A stretch of DNA of 64,000 nt. It comes from CAZHCA01 sp964530825. Its GTDB lineage: Bacteria; Bacteroidota; Bacteroidia; Chitinophagales; Saprospiraceae. The stretch covers positions 9,431 to 73,430 of the forward strand of contig CAZHCA010000024.1 in assembly GCA_964530825.1 (NCBI GenBank), written 5' to 3'. Within the stretch, counting starts at the first letter, position 1; the number at the start of each line of letters is the position of its first letter. The notes beneath the pieces were generated by a model. That model did no database searches, was not told the origin of the DNA, and saw nothing but the letters and a program-made list of their open reading frames with translations. Shown here one piece after another: positions 16,576-25,338 of this stretch. A program made the translations under genes and the position numbers.

Positions 16576-17757
16576 CTACTTCATACCATTTATTCCTGTC
16601 CCGTTCGGGCCCGCTTCCTGCATCACCAGGCGTGCTACCTCATCGATTAGTGCGGAGGTATTGTAGGGCGGATTGGACTGGCCGATATTAGCTGAGATGG
16701 TGACCTCAGCCGCGGGGCAATAGGCCAGAAATGAACCGTAGAACCCGCCGTGCCCATAGCATTGATTGTCATTAAGGCTATATTCGAAAATACCAAGACC
16801 GTAGTGCCCGCCGTGGGCGTTGGACTGGGAAGTATCCAGCATACGCTCCAGCGTTGCCGGTGATGCGAAGAATTTGCCGGCGAATAGCCCTTCGATGAAT
16901 CGGCCCATTTGCTCGGTGGTAGATACCATACCCCCGCCGCCCCACTCGTAGCTGGTGTTGATCTTTTTTGTGATGTTGATTTTGTTAAGGTAAGCGTCGA
17001 TGCGTTTGCCTTCCGTGTGGGGCGGTTCGTAGTGTTCGAAGTAGGTCAGGTCCATCCCGAGCGGTTCGATGATGCGAGACCGCAGCACTGCCGGCAGATC
17101 CTGGCCGGTGACCTGTTCGATAATAAAGCCCAGCAACATGTAGTTGATATCGGAATAATGATAACCCGCACCCGGCCGGCTGGCCGGTTTTTTATGAAGG
17201 TTGTATTTGAAATAGCGCTTAAAAAAACGCTGAGGCGTGTATTGGCGCTTTTTGTGTAAAAAAACGCTGAGGTTGAAGCGCAAGTCGGCATCGATAAAGA
17301 CATCGGCGATCCCTGAGGTATGGGATAGCAGCATTTCGATAGTGACCGAGTCGGCCAGATTTTCGCCCTCATACAGTAAAAGTTCATCGTAGCGCAGGAA
17401 CTCCAAGTCGCTTAGGTAGTCGCCCATGGGATCCTGCAGGTTGAGCTTGCTTTCTTCCATCAATTGCAGGATGACGGTCGCCACGTAGGTTTTTGTTATA
17501 CTGGCCGAATTGTACTGGTAAGCGCTGTCGATAAGGGTTTCGTTACGCCCGATAATACCAATGCCGTGGTTGATGGTAAAGCCCGTTTGTGCATTTCGGG
17601 CGTACAGGACAAAGTTGGGTACTGGACGCTTGCCGTCGAAGACCAGGTGCGCACGCATCAGGCTGTCGAGCTGTTTCTTTCGGTTGGCAAAATCATTTTG
17701 CGCCCCAAGCGGTACAAGAAAGCAAAAACATAAAAAAAAGACCAAGGCGGTTCGCAT
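16576..17757 (-). CDS. Secreted serine hydrolase, beta-lactamase class C fold
   Basis: About 393 residues from the ATG at 17757, chosen because it starts a clear signal peptide (ALVFFLCFCFLVPLGAQ). The serine beta-lactamase/DD-peptidase-like motifs are SITKTYV (SxxK, near residue 87), YSDINYMLLG (YxN-like, near 195) and GHGGFYGS (HGG, near 345). Such periplasmic or secreted proteins act as esterases, DD-peptidases or amidases; substrate is not predictable. It is divergent from the small barrel gene at 17945 and resembles the hydrolase at 18578-19624, with which it flanks that gene. Confidence 0.83.
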   Translation of the reverse strand: MRTALVFFLCFCFLVPLGAQNDFANRKKQLDSLMRAHLVFDGKRPVPNFVLYARNAQTGFTINHGIGIIGRNETLIDSAYQYNSASITKTYVATVILQLMEESKLNLQDPMGDYLSDLEFLRYDELLLYEGENLADSVTIEMLLSHTSGIADVFIDADLRFNLSVFLHKKRQYTPQRFFKRYFKYNLHKKPASRPGAGYHYSDINYMLLGFIIEQVTGQDLPAVLRSRIIEPLGMDLTYFEHYEPPHTEGKRIDAYLNKINITKKINTSYEWGGGGMVSTTEQMGRFIEGLFAGKFFASPATLERMLDTSQSNAHGGHYGLGIFEYSLNDNQCYGHGGFYGSFLAYCPAAEVTISANIGQSNPPYNTSALIDEVARLVMQEAGPNGTGINGMK

Positions 17758-17944
17758 AGGCGTTGATTTTTGTATAAGATGTTTTGGGAGTATCATTCCC
17801 CTATTAGGCCACGCTATTTCGTGAAATAACGAAAATCATTTGCGGATTTGTACCGTACCTTTCTCCGGCTAGTGGTATTTTTTCTGACCTTTATCGCAAA
17901 AGCACATTTATTGCCATTTACTAACCAACCTAAACACATTACTG

Positions 17945-18436
17945 ATGATCAAACAAACCCTTAAGATCCTGTCAGCAATTGCTTTGTTGTCCGTATTTTT
18001 CAGCACGGAGTCGAACGCGCAATTTGAGTTGGGTGGTGGCCTGGTTTTCGGTACTGACGTCGAGGAATTGGGTATCACCGTAGACGGAAACTACTACTTC
18101 GATGAGAATTGGAGTATCTCTCCCAATTTTACCATCTTCTTTGCCGAGGATCCTATCAACTTTTTCACCATTAATGTCGATGGTCGCTACAACTTCGAAG
18201 TGGGGCCAAGTCCGACGATTGTCTATCCGCTAGGGGGGCTGAACCTGGCGATTGTATCGGTGGAAGACACCGGCTTTGGCGATGACGATTCCGATACGGA
18301 GCTTGGCATTAACCTCGGCGGGGGCGTCAATCATTTCTTCAACTCTAACTTCGGCATCCTGGGCGAACTGAAATTCGTCATCGGTGATGCGGATCAGATC
18401 GTACTTACTGGCGGCGTGGTGTATCGGTTTAATTAA
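17945..18436 (+). CDS. Small outer-membrane beta-barrel protein
   Basis: 163 residues with an N-terminal signal peptide (ILSAIALLSVFFSTESNAQ) followed by alternating polar/apolar strands such as FELGGGLVFGTDV, WSISPNFTIFFAED, GRYNFEVGP and FGILGELKFVIGD, ending in a final strand VVYRFN with the terminal aromatic residue close to the C-terminus, as in OmpA/OmpW-like eight-stranded barrels. Function is unknown. It is a single gene flanked by divergent and convergent neighbours; a strong inverted repeat lies just after its stop. Confidence 0.75.
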   Translation: MIKQTLKILSAIALLSVFFSTESNAQFELGGGLVFGTDVEELGITVDGNYYFDENWSISPNFTIFFAEDPINFFTINVDGRYNFEVGPSPTIVYPLGGLNLAIVSVEDTGFGDDDSDTELGINLGGGVNHFFNSNFGILGELKFVIGDADQIVLTGGVVYRFN

Positions 18437-18443
18437 ATGTATG

Positions 18444-18497
18444 GCTGTTAGGGCTATAGCGCTGTCAGCGCTATAGCCCTAACAGCGCTTAAGCGCT
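18444..18497. repeat. Near-contiguous perfect inverted repeat plus second palindrome
   Basis: Bases 18444-18464 and 18466-18486 are perfect reverse complements, 21 bases each, separated by a single T. Immediately overlapping the right arm is a 14-base perfect palindrome AGCGCTTAAGCGCT (18484-18497), and a further short palindrome AACAGCTGTT follows at about 18498. It lies between the convergent genes 17945-18436 and 18578-19624, so it may act as a two-way transcription terminator or a REP-like element; there is only a weak T-run after it. Confidence 0.85.
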
Positions 18498-18577
18498 AAC
18501 AGCTGTTGCAACTTTTCTAAAATAACTGCAATTTTAAAGGCTTATTTTTTGGCATTCTTCCTCCCGAACTGCCTTTC

Positions 18578-19624
18578 TCAAGGCTGTACAATGCGTATCA
18601 ATGCCTCCCGTAGATTGGCTGCATCCCCCCAAGAGTCGGGATTAAAGCGGTCAGTATTGCTCAAAATGATGATCGTCTGGTTGGCGCCGGTTAGTCGAAG
18701 GAGCACGACATTGGCGCCCATGATACCGCCCCGGCGCTCCATGACGGTGGGTTTAGCGCTGCTAAAGGGATAGGTGTAATTCCAGACCCCATACCCAGCG
18801 TATTGGTATTCAGGATTGGATTGCGCCAGTAACGCTCGTCGTTCGGCATCCAGGAGTTGATCGGTGTAAAGAGCCTGGTCTAGCCTCAGCAAGTCCCTGG
18901 CATTGGCGTACATCGCTCCGGCTGCGTAAAGGTTTTCGATGTAATACAAGGGGTCCTGTTCGTACGTACCCCTGCGGGACACCGAATAGGGATAAGCAAA
19001 ATGATCGGGATAGTAACCGTACTCCAAAAAACCAGTGTTTTCCATTTGTAGGGGCTCCAGAATGCAGGCTGTCACTTGTTCTTCCCATGACCGGCCCGTG
19101 ATCGATTCGATGATCAGCCCCAGCAGAACGTAGTCGAGGTCGTTGTAACGGAATGTATTGAGTTTGCTGCGGGAGCTATTCTGCAGACTCTTGCGCGCAA
19201 TGTCCGCCGGTGCATGCAGATTCCGGTAATACTTGCGCTTGGTGGTGGGCAGTCCGGAAATGTGCAATAGTAAATGGTGAATGGTGACGGCTTGTGGAAC
19301 ATCCAGGTCGGGCAGGTACTGCTTCGCCCGATCGGTCAGTTGGAGGTTACCCTCTTGCACGAGTTGTAAAACCAGAATGGCAGTAAACAACTTGGTCACC
19401 GAAGCCACATGGTAATGGTAATGGTTGCGGATGGTGTCGGGCATACTGCGGTAGGCTAGCCCAAAGGATTGTTGGTATATGGGGCGGCCCTGGTCAGCTA
19501 CGAGTACCGTTCCGGAAAACCCCTGTTCACGAACGGCTCGTTCTACAGCTGCTTTGATCTCCGCAACCTGTGCTTTCGCCGAACCTAAACACAGGATTAA
19601 GTAAAATATCGTCAATAATCGCAT
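18578..19624 (-). CDS. Secreted serine hydrolase, beta-lactamase class C fold
   Basis: About 348 residues from the ATG at 19624, which begins a signal peptide (LLTIFYLILCLGSAKA). Motifs: SVTKLFTA (SxxK) near residue 78, FRYNDLDYVLLG (YxN) near 160-171 and, where the HGG/KTG motif is expected, MERRGGIMGANV near 300. The His/Lys to Arg change in the third motif is compatible with activity in some esterase-like members but is unusual. It is a distant paralogue of 16576-17757 by layout. Role unknown; probably periplasmic or extracellular. Confidence 0.82.
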   Translation of the reverse strand: MRLLTIFYLILCLGSAKAQVAEIKAAVERAVREQGFSGTVLVADQGRPIYQQSFGLAYRSMPDTIRNHYHYHVASVTKLFTAILVLQLVQEGNLQLTDRAKQYLPDLDVPQAVTIHHLLLHISGLPTTKRKYYRNLHAPADIARKSLQNSSRSKLNTFRYNDLDYVLLGLIIESITGRSWEEQVTACILEPLQMENTGFLEYGYYPDHFAYPYSVSRRGTYEQDPLYYIENLYAAGAMYANARDLLRLDQALYTDQLLDAERRALLAQSNPEYQYAGYGVWNYTYPFSSAKPTVMERRGGIMGANVVLLRLTGANQTIIILSNTDRFNPDSWGDAANLREALIRIVQP

Positions 19625-19704
19625 GGCAGTTGTTTTGGTAAATAATACCAGCAAGTAGGCCCTTTAAGGGCTCCGGTGCGCTCCAATACGCGTTTTGGGA
19701 CCTG

Positions 19705-20817
19705 CTAATTCACGTTTTGAGTCTTCTCTACGTACTCGCGCGGACTTTGTCCGGTCACTTTTTTGAAAACGCGGTTAAAGGTCGACTTGGCATTAAACCC
19801 TGACTCCAGGGCCAGGGCAAGCATGGTTTTTTGCCGGAGGCCACCCTGCTCAACTGCCCGTTGGAATGCTGCCACCCGGTAGCCGTTAACGAAATCGATA
19901 AAAGATAGCCCTAGCCCGTGGTTGATATGGGTGGAAACTGTACGGGCAGGTTGACCGGTTAGGGCCGCAAATTCTTTGAGGGAAAGAGTGGGGTGGAGGT
20001 AGGCCCTTTCCCGTTCCATACATTGCCGAATCTGTTCAGTTAATTGGGGAGCAATCGCCGGCGCCGAGACTGCTTTTTTCTCCTGGCCTGGGTAACCTAA
20101 AGCAGCTGTACTGTTTTGCCGTAGGCTGCCAAAAGCCAACAGTAAAAGCGTAATACTCATAGCAATGGTGGAAATCGACTGCTCGCGATAAATGGCAAGC
20201 ACTTCTCGCAAGAAAACATCGACCATCCATAGGGTGCAGAGCAGAGCAATTAATAAAAGCAAAAAGCGCAACCAGTTGAGGTCGACGTCCGAATTTTCAG
20301 AATAATGGTTATCGAGCCACGAGCGATAAGCACGCAGTTGCCTTACCGAAAGCAAAGCGTAGAGCAACAACGATAGAAGGCTGAGATTGAATTCCAGATT
20401 GTAGGTATAGGGTTGGTGGACTATGAACCAGAACCAGCGCCGAAACGGGTAATCTTGAAAAAATAGGAACCAGTAAAGGCCGGCTTGCAACACTACTGGC
20501 AGGAAGTGCAGCCCGTGAATAGGGCGAAGCAAGAATTGGGGCATCGTCAGCTTTTTGACGTAAAAAAACAGGAAGGGACCGAATGCCAGAGAATAGTAGA
20601 TGGGTTGAAAATAAAAGTCAGGGTCTTGCTGATACACCTGACCGGCCCGGTAAAAAGCGTCGATAATCCAAAGCGCGAAAGCGAACAACAGCAACCCTAG
20701 CCAGCGATTGGCCTGCCGGTTGGTAGGGTGTGTCAAGAGCAAGACTGACGCAAATACACCCTGTGCAATGATGGCGCCTAGCGCCAGAACAGGAAGGGTG
20801 AAAGGGATTTCAATCAT
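19705..20817 (-). CDS. Membrane-anchored AraC-family transcriptional regulator
   Basis: 370 residues. The N-terminal 230 or so residues form about seven hydrophobic segments (for example LGAIIAQGVFASVLLL and LGLLLFAFALWIIDAFY), and the C-terminus is an HTH_18 AraC-type DNA-binding domain (LSLKEFAALTGQPARTVSTHIN, ESGFNAKSTFNRVFKKVTGQSPREY). This seven-transmembrane sensor plus AraC output is frequent in Bacteroidetes. It probably senses an envelope or membrane-soluble signal. The start is 3 bases after the stop of the NTF2-like gene, so it is the last gene of a three-gene minus-strand unit and may control it. Confidence 0.88.
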   Translation of the reverse strand: MIEIPFTLPVLALGAIIAQGVFASVLLLTHPTNRQANRWLGLLLFAFALWIIDAFYRAGQVYQQDPDFYFQPIYYSLAFGPFLFFYVKKLTMPQFLLRPIHGLHFLPVVLQAGLYWFLFFQDYPFRRWFWFIVHQPYTYNLEFNLSLLSLLLYALLSVRQLRAYRSWLDNHYSENSDVDLNWLRFLLLLIALLCTLWMVDVFLREVLAIYREQSISTIAMSITLLLLAFGSLRQNSTAALGYPGQEKKAVSAPAIAPQLTEQIRQCMERERAYLHPTLSLKEFAALTGQPARTVSTHINHGLGLSFIDFVNGYRVAAFQRAVEQGGLRQKTMLALALESGFNAKSTFNRVFKKVTGQSPREYVEKTQNVN

Positions 20818-20820
20818 GAG

Positions 20821-21204
20821 TTATTTCATCCCATTTTCATTAGCACTGGTTGACGGAACTTGCTGGATACTATCCCAATGCTCGATGATTTTCCCATGGG
20901 CATCGAAACGAAAAAAGTCCATCGTTACGTAGTCTGCTCCGCCGGGCCAGGTTTGATAAGTATGCAGGGCCACTAAATCGCCCGCTGCGATAGCACGTAA
21001 GAATTCTACGGTTTTTTCCGGATAGACTGCCTGCATGCGTTCGAAGTATTCGATGAATCCCTCAGGGCCGTCGGCAACTGAGGGATTGTGTTGGATATAT
21101 TGATCGCCCACGTACCGGGCAACGGCTTGTCGCGGTTTACCTCCAAAAGCCATGCGGTAAAAGGCGATAGCGTTTTGTTTGTTCTTTTCTAGGTTTTGCG
21201 CCAT
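20821..21204 (-). CDS. SnoaL/NTF2-like protein
   Basis: About 127 residues from the ATG at 21204; the longer frame to 21279 has a poor leader. The pattern FYRMAFGGKPRQAVARYVGDQYIQHNP, PEGFIEYFERM, VALHTYQTWPGG and MDFFRFDAHGKIIEHWDSIQ is typical of the SnoaL-like polyketide-cyclase branch of the NTF2 fold (cone-shaped alpha+beta barrel). Such small proteins isomerise, cyclise or bind small ligands; many of the QHNP type are stand-alone with no assigned substrate. Located between a VOC protein and a membrane-bound AraC regulator in one probable operon. Confidence 0.8.
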   Translation of the reverse strand: MAQNLEKNKQNAIAFYRMAFGGKPRQAVARYVGDQYIQHNPSVADGPEGFIEYFERMQAVYPEKTVEFLRAIAAGDLVALHTYQTWPGGADYVTMDFFRFDAHGKIIEHWDSIQQVPSTSANENGMK

Positions 21205-21282
21205 GCGAAGTCCTTTTATGGTTAAAAACCGGACGTTGACCAAGTTGCAGACGAGCAAATTGGTCAATACTTTGAACAAGTA

Positions 21283-21684
21283 CTAAAACTCAAAATCCGG
21301 TATGGGAGTTGATACGTCAATCACCGCGCCGTTCGGATCGCGGAGTAGCATACGGCGTTGACCGTAGGCGGTATCGGTAGGCAGCTCCAAGATGTCTAGC
21401 TTTGCTTTCTGGGCGGTTTGGTGTACGTTGTCTACATCATCTACGACAAGGGTTAGGTAAAAACCCTGAGGCCGATGACGGGCGTCCTGAGGGGTAACGG
21501 TGTTCTTAGCGTCGATGATGCCGATTTCCCAGCGATCTTTCTGGTCTTTTAGGTTGATGAACCAGTCGCTGTCATAGAGGACTTTAACATTAAAAAGCCT
21601 GACATAGAAGTCAATAGCAGCTTTGCGGTTTTCGGAGAAATTCTCGGCGGCGATGACCACCATCATGCGATTCACAGCATGCAT
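21283..21684 (-). CDS. VOC/glyoxalase-fold protein
   Basis: About 133 residues from the ATG at 21684 (a Met-Met pair six codons later is an alternative). The vicinal-oxygen-chelate pattern is seen in NRKAAIDFYVRLFNVKVLYDSDWFINL, FYLTLVVDDVDNVHQTAQ and MLLRDPNGAVIDVSTP, with the usual paired beta-alpha-beta-beta-beta modules. Family members are glyoxalases, dioxygenases or antibiotic-binding proteins; the substrate cannot be inferred. It heads the unit VOC - NTF2-like - AraC and is divergent from the T9SS protein gene at 21814. Confidence 0.78.
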   Translation of the reverse strand: MHAVNRMMVVIAAENFSENRKAAIDFYVRLFNVKVLYDSDWFINLKDQKDRWEIGIIDAKNTVTPQDARHRPQGFYLTLVVDDVDNVHQTAQKAKLDILELPTDTAYGQRRMLLRDPNGAVIDVSTPIPDFEF

Positions 21685-21813
21685 TGGAATTGGTGTTGGT
21701 GAAACGACAGTAAAATACGGGCTACTGTACCATTTTCCAATAAAATGCATTGTCTAGGACAACGCCGGTAATCTCCCGCATTCTTGTTATTTTGCGCCAA
21801 AAGCCAAAATTCC

Positions 21814-23052
21814 ATGAAACGATACGGATTGTGCTGCTGCTTCCTGTTTCTCGCTCTGGGCCTGCAAGCCCAAAACCTCAACGATAACCTGCTCCTTTAC
21901 TATCCCCTCAACGGCGACGCCACTGACGCTTCGGGCAACGATCGCGATGGCACACCTGTCAATATCCTGGCTGCCGAAGATCGTTTTGGCGATCCAATCG
22001 GTGCGGTGGCCTTCCCGGACTCGGCCTTTATCGATTTACCCGAAGAACCCGCGCTGGAGCCCCTCGCACCTGTGACGATTAGCTTTTGGGTGTACCCTGA
22101 AAATCCAGTCACCGAAGAGACGATTATCCTTACAACGGATTCGGGCTCTGATGCTGCCTTCGGTGTTTTCTTTACGATCGACCCAAACGATCAAACCTTG
22201 AATTTCAATTACGGCGATAATTGCTTGTCTGCAAGTACGCCCCCTTGCAATGTTTCCTTCCAAGGTACGACATCGCTGGCGCTAAATACCTGGACCCACG
22301 TAGTTGGGGTGCTGGAAGGCTCCCGCAATCTGACCCTCTACCTGAACGGTTGTGTGGAAGAAGGAGTGCTTCGGGGCAGCCCGGAATTGCCCATCGAGTA
22401 TTCCGATCAGCCGGGTACGCTCGGCCGGGGGCGCAATGAATCCGATAATACTACTTTTTTCGATGGTCGGATCGACGATTTCTACTACTGGGATCGCGCC
22501 CTCGACGCCGGTGAGGTAGCCCAACTCTTCGATAATTTCAACCTCCCCGAACTCTTAGCGCAGGGCGACACCACCGCCTGCGACGGCGGCACGGTGGCAC
22601 TTAACGCCAACGATTCCCTCTTTACCGATCTGGTTTGGAGCACCGGGGAAACAACGGCGACCATTGAGGTCCAAGATAGCGGCGCCTACGTCGTTAGCGC
22701 GCTATTTGATGCGTGTCTGTTGGTCATGGATACCGCAGTTGTCGGTTTTGAATTTTGCCCATGCGACATCCAGTTTCCCAATGCCTTTACCCCTAACGGC
22801 GATAACGTAAACGAAAGCTTCGGCGTACTGCGCACCGAAGAAAGCTGCTTCTTCGAAACCTTCGAACTACGCATTTACAACCGGTGGGGCGACGAGATTT
22901 TCAACGGATCGCTCGAAGAACGCTGGGACGGCACCATCGACGGCGAGCCAGCCCCGATCGATATCTACGTGTATGTAGCCCAATACACAGTATTGCGCGA
23001 TGGGGAGGCCGTCACTGAAATGCAGTCAGGAGATTTATCGCTGGTCAGGTAA
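21814..23052 (+). CDS. LamG-domain secreted protein with type B T9SS sorting domain
   Basis: About 412 residues. The ATG at 21814 starts a signal peptide (CCCFLFLALGLQAQ). Residues about 20-235 form a LamG/concanavalin-like domain (LLLYYPLNGDATDASGNDRDG, VTISFWVYPE, WTHVVGVLEGSRNLTLYLNG, GRIDDFYYWDRALDAGEV), expected to bind carbohydrate or protein. A small Ig-like stretch follows, then the gliding-motility-associated C-terminal domain (FPNAFTPNGDNVNESFGVL, IYNRWGDEIF, WDGTIDGEPAPIDIYVYVAQYTV), the type B signal for export by the type IX system and surface attachment. Likely a cell-surface adhesin or binding protein. Confidence 0.9.
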   Translation: MKRYGLCCCFLFLALGLQAQNLNDNLLLYYPLNGDATDASGNDRDGTPVNILAAEDRFGDPIGAVAFPDSAFIDLPEEPALEPLAPVTISFWVYPENPVTEETIILTTDSGSDAAFGVFFTIDPNDQTLNFNYGDNCLSASTPPCNVSFQGTTSLALNTWTHVVGVLEGSRNLTLYLNGCVEEGVLRGSPELPIEYSDQPGTLGRGRNESDNTTFFDGRIDDFYYWDRALDAGEVAQLFDNFNLPELLAQGDTTACDGGTVALNANDSLFTDLVWSTGETTATIEVQDSGAYVVSALFDACLLVMDTAVVGFEFCPCDIQFPNAFTPNGDNVNESFGVLRTEESCFFETFELRIYNRWGDEIFNGSLEERWDGTIDGEPAPIDIYVYVAQYTVLRDGEAVTEMQSGDLSLVR

Positions 23053-23145
23053 AAAAGAAACGCCTCGCTGGGTCGCTCTTATCGCAGCTATAGTCGGCTT
23101 TTGAATGGGGAAAGCCAAATCGATAGCGGTGCGGGCCCACTTTCC

Positions 23146-23871
23146 TCAATCGATCTTTGTCATCCGTTTCGATAGGGTAGCTTTTCCCTGTTTCATGTAC
23201 ACGGTGTAAACACCCTCCGCCAGCTGATGAACCGGGTATGTGTGGCTGACGTAAGCATGCGGCAAGGCGCTCACTTGCTGCCGGTACACTGCCCTTCCGG
23301 TAGCATCGAAAAGGGTCAGCTGAATGGGATCGGTACTTACGCCACGCATCAGGATTTGTAGCTGATCGTGCACCGGATTGGGAGCAAGGACCAGGTCTAA
23401 CCCCTCAGCGGCACCTCTCTCTTTGGTATCGGTCACGGTGGCAATGTCCAGTTGAATTTCAGAGAGGCCATAGCAACCGCCGCCCCAGTTGGAGTGTGCA
23501 GTGAGCAGCAGGTAGCGCACCGGAGTACCCTTTAGATCGGGACCGGCCATGCCGGCGTAGTCCTGCCGGCCGCTGGCAGGGGGTAACTGGATGTTGCCCC
23601 AATGCGTCCAGCTGACGCCGTCGGTCGAGTAGTCAATGCTTACCTCGCGCAGGCCGGCGTGGAGGTCGACCGGGTCGTTGTAATTCCAGAACCGGGTTTG
23701 GGCTAGAGGGTATACCTGCCCCAGATCGTAGTAGATCCAGTGGCTGCTGTCGCGCCCAGGGTTGGGATTGGGCGCTTTTTCGCAAGATAACCAGTGATCG
23801 TAGGTGCACTGGCCTGTGCTGAGAAAAGGCAGGAAAAAGAGCAGATAGATGATGCGTTGTATGTTTTGCAC
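23146..23871 (-). CDS. Discoidin-like secreted protein with type A T9SS sorting domain
   Basis: 241 residues: signal peptide (IYLLFFLPFLSTGQC), then an F5/8-type-C-like beta-sandwich suggested by SSHWIYYDLGQVYPLAQTRFWNYND, VSIDYSTDGVSWTHWG and VRYLLLTAHSNWGGGCYGLSEIQLD, and a C-terminal type A sorting domain from about 165 (LVLAPNPVHDQLQI, LFDATGRAVYRQQV, LAEGVYTVYMKQGKATLSKRMTK). It should be exported by the type IX system and may bind a surface glycan or the products of the genes upstream. It lies 28 bases after the DUF1501 gene on the same strand, so probably third in that operon. Confidence 0.85.
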   Translation of the reverse strand: MQNIQRIIYLLFFLPFLSTGQCTYDHWLSCEKAPNPNPGRDSSHWIYYDLGQVYPLAQTRFWNYNDPVDLHAGLREVSIDYSTDGVSWTHWGNIQLPPASGRQDYAGMAGPDLKGTPVRYLLLTAHSNWGGGCYGLSEIQLDIATVTDTKERGAAEGLDLVLAPNPVHDQLQILMRGVSTDPIQLTLFDATGRAVYRQQVSALPHAYVSHTYPVHQLAEGVYTVYMKQGKATLSKRMTKID

Positions 23872-23899
23872 GGTATAGATTTTTTTGTTGAAAAATTGA

Positions 23900-25327
23900 T
23901 CAAGTCATTTGCATGATGCCCAACGGAACGGCTCCGGCGGTCGGCGCATAAAAATTCCGGATGTTAGGCAGAACGGTATCGAGGTCGCCGGGAGCTACCC
24001 CAAACCAGAGGGCTAGCTCGGCCAGATACTCGTCGGCGGCCGTAGTTGGTATGAATACTCCGCTACCGAGTTCCAGGCTATTGTTGAGTTGCAGCTCGGG
24101 ATAGGTGCCGTAGAAGTCGCCCCCGTTGACGCTACCGCCCATTACCAGGGCATGGCCGCCCCAGCCGTGGTCGGTACCGTTGCCGTTGGAGGTCAGGGTC
24201 CGACCAAAATCAGAAATGGTGAAGGTGGTCACGTTATTGGCCACACCCAATTCTTCCAGTGCAGTCTGGAAGGCGGCCAGTGCTCCGTCGACCTCACTCA
24301 GGTTATTGGCAAGGTTGTTGGTCAGCTCATCGTGGTGATCCCAGTCACCGTAATTGATGAAGAAGCACTGACGGCTGACCGCAAGGTTGTTACGAATAGC
24401 AATGGTACGGGCGACCATGCCCAGGCTGCGTCCGAGTTCGGTATCCGGAAAGGGCGTACTCAGCGGGGGGAGATCACCGATGGCGGTGCTGAATACCTCG
24501 TGACTGCGCTGGGCGGTCTTGATGGTGTTGGTGTAGGTATTCTTGAATAGGTCCTGGTAGTGGTGCTCCATCAGGCTGTCGATGGCAGCGCGCTTCAGGC
24601 GCCCGAAGTAATCATCCTCGTCTTCGTAGCCGCCGATGCCCGTGCTGCCGGTTCCCGTATTCTCGATGGTGTAGGGCTGTACATACACGCCCGATTGGAA
24701 TAGGTTGGTACCGGAGAGAGAAATGTTGAGCGAGATTTTTTGGTTGTTGTTCATATCGCGCAGGAGGTCGGCCATACGACCGCCCCAACCGATGGCGGTG
24801 CGGGTCTGTGGTATGGCGGTCTGCCAGTGGGCCAGTTGATCGGAGTGGGAGTATAGGCCCAGCGGCAAACGGCGACTTCCGTCAAAGAACCGGTCGGTGT
24901 TTTCAACTTTCTCAATCAGGGAGCCCACATTGGCTACAAAGGCGACCTTACCTTCGGCAAAGAGGCGCTGCAATCCGGGCAGGGCAGGATGGAGTCCGTA
25001 GGCTCTGCCATCGGGGGTCAACGGGTTGATCGGTAGCAGGCTGTTGCGGGGCAGGGCTAGATTAGACCGGATGGCGGCGTACTCGGCATACTCGTTGGCG
25101 CCCCTGGGTACGAGCATATTGAAAGAGTCGCTCCCGCCTTCCAGCAGCAGGCAAACTAATGCTTTGTAAGTATTCGGATTGGCGCCGGTAGCCGAGTTGG
25201 CAGCCGCAGCGGCACCGATGGCTTTTATATTGATCAGTCCGGAAAATAAGGTCGTATAGCCCATGGCGGCGCAGGAAAGCTGCCGTACGAATTTCCGGCG
25301 GCTGGAGGGAAAATGATGAGTAGACAT
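23900..25327 (-). CDS. DUF1501 protein with Tat-like signal
   Basis: 475 residues. The N-terminus SSRRKFVRQLSCAAMGYTTL carries an S-R-R-x-F twin-arginine-like motif followed by a hydrophobic stretch, so Tat export is likely. The mature part is a DUF1501 protein, a sulfatase/alkaline-phosphatase-like fold: LVCLLLEGGSDSFNMLVPR, FVANVGSLIE, LYSHSDQLAHWQT, GDWDHHDELTNNLANNLSEVD, TISDFGRTLTSNGNGTDHGWGGHALVMGG. The Asp and His residues in these blocks look like metal ligands. Function is not established. The start is 11 bases after the stop of the DUF1800 gene; this pair is found together in many Bacteroidetes and Planctomycetes. Confidence 0.9.
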   Translation of the reverse strand: MSTHHFPSSRRKFVRQLSCAAMGYTTLFSGLINIKAIGAAAAANSATGANPNTYKALVCLLLEGGSDSFNMLVPRGANEYAEYAAIRSNLALPRNSLLPINPLTPDGRAYGLHPALPGLQRLFAEGKVAFVANVGSLIEKVENTDRFFDGSRRLPLGLYSHSDQLAHWQTAIPQTRTAIGWGGRMADLLRDMNNNQKISLNISLSGTNLFQSGVYVQPYTIENTGTGSTGIGGYEDEDDYFGRLKRAAIDSLMEHHYQDLFKNTYTNTIKTAQRSHEVFSTAIGDLPPLSTPFPDTELGRSLGMVARTIAIRNNLAVSRQCFFINYGDWDHHDELTNNLANNLSEVDGALAAFQTALEELGVANNVTTFTISDFGRTLTSNGNGTDHGWGGHALVMGGSVNGGDFYGTYPELQLNNSLELGSGVFIPTTAADEYLAELALWFGVAPGDLDTVLPNIRNFYAPTAGAVPLGIMQMT

Positions 25328-25338
25328 GCTTTTTGTTT

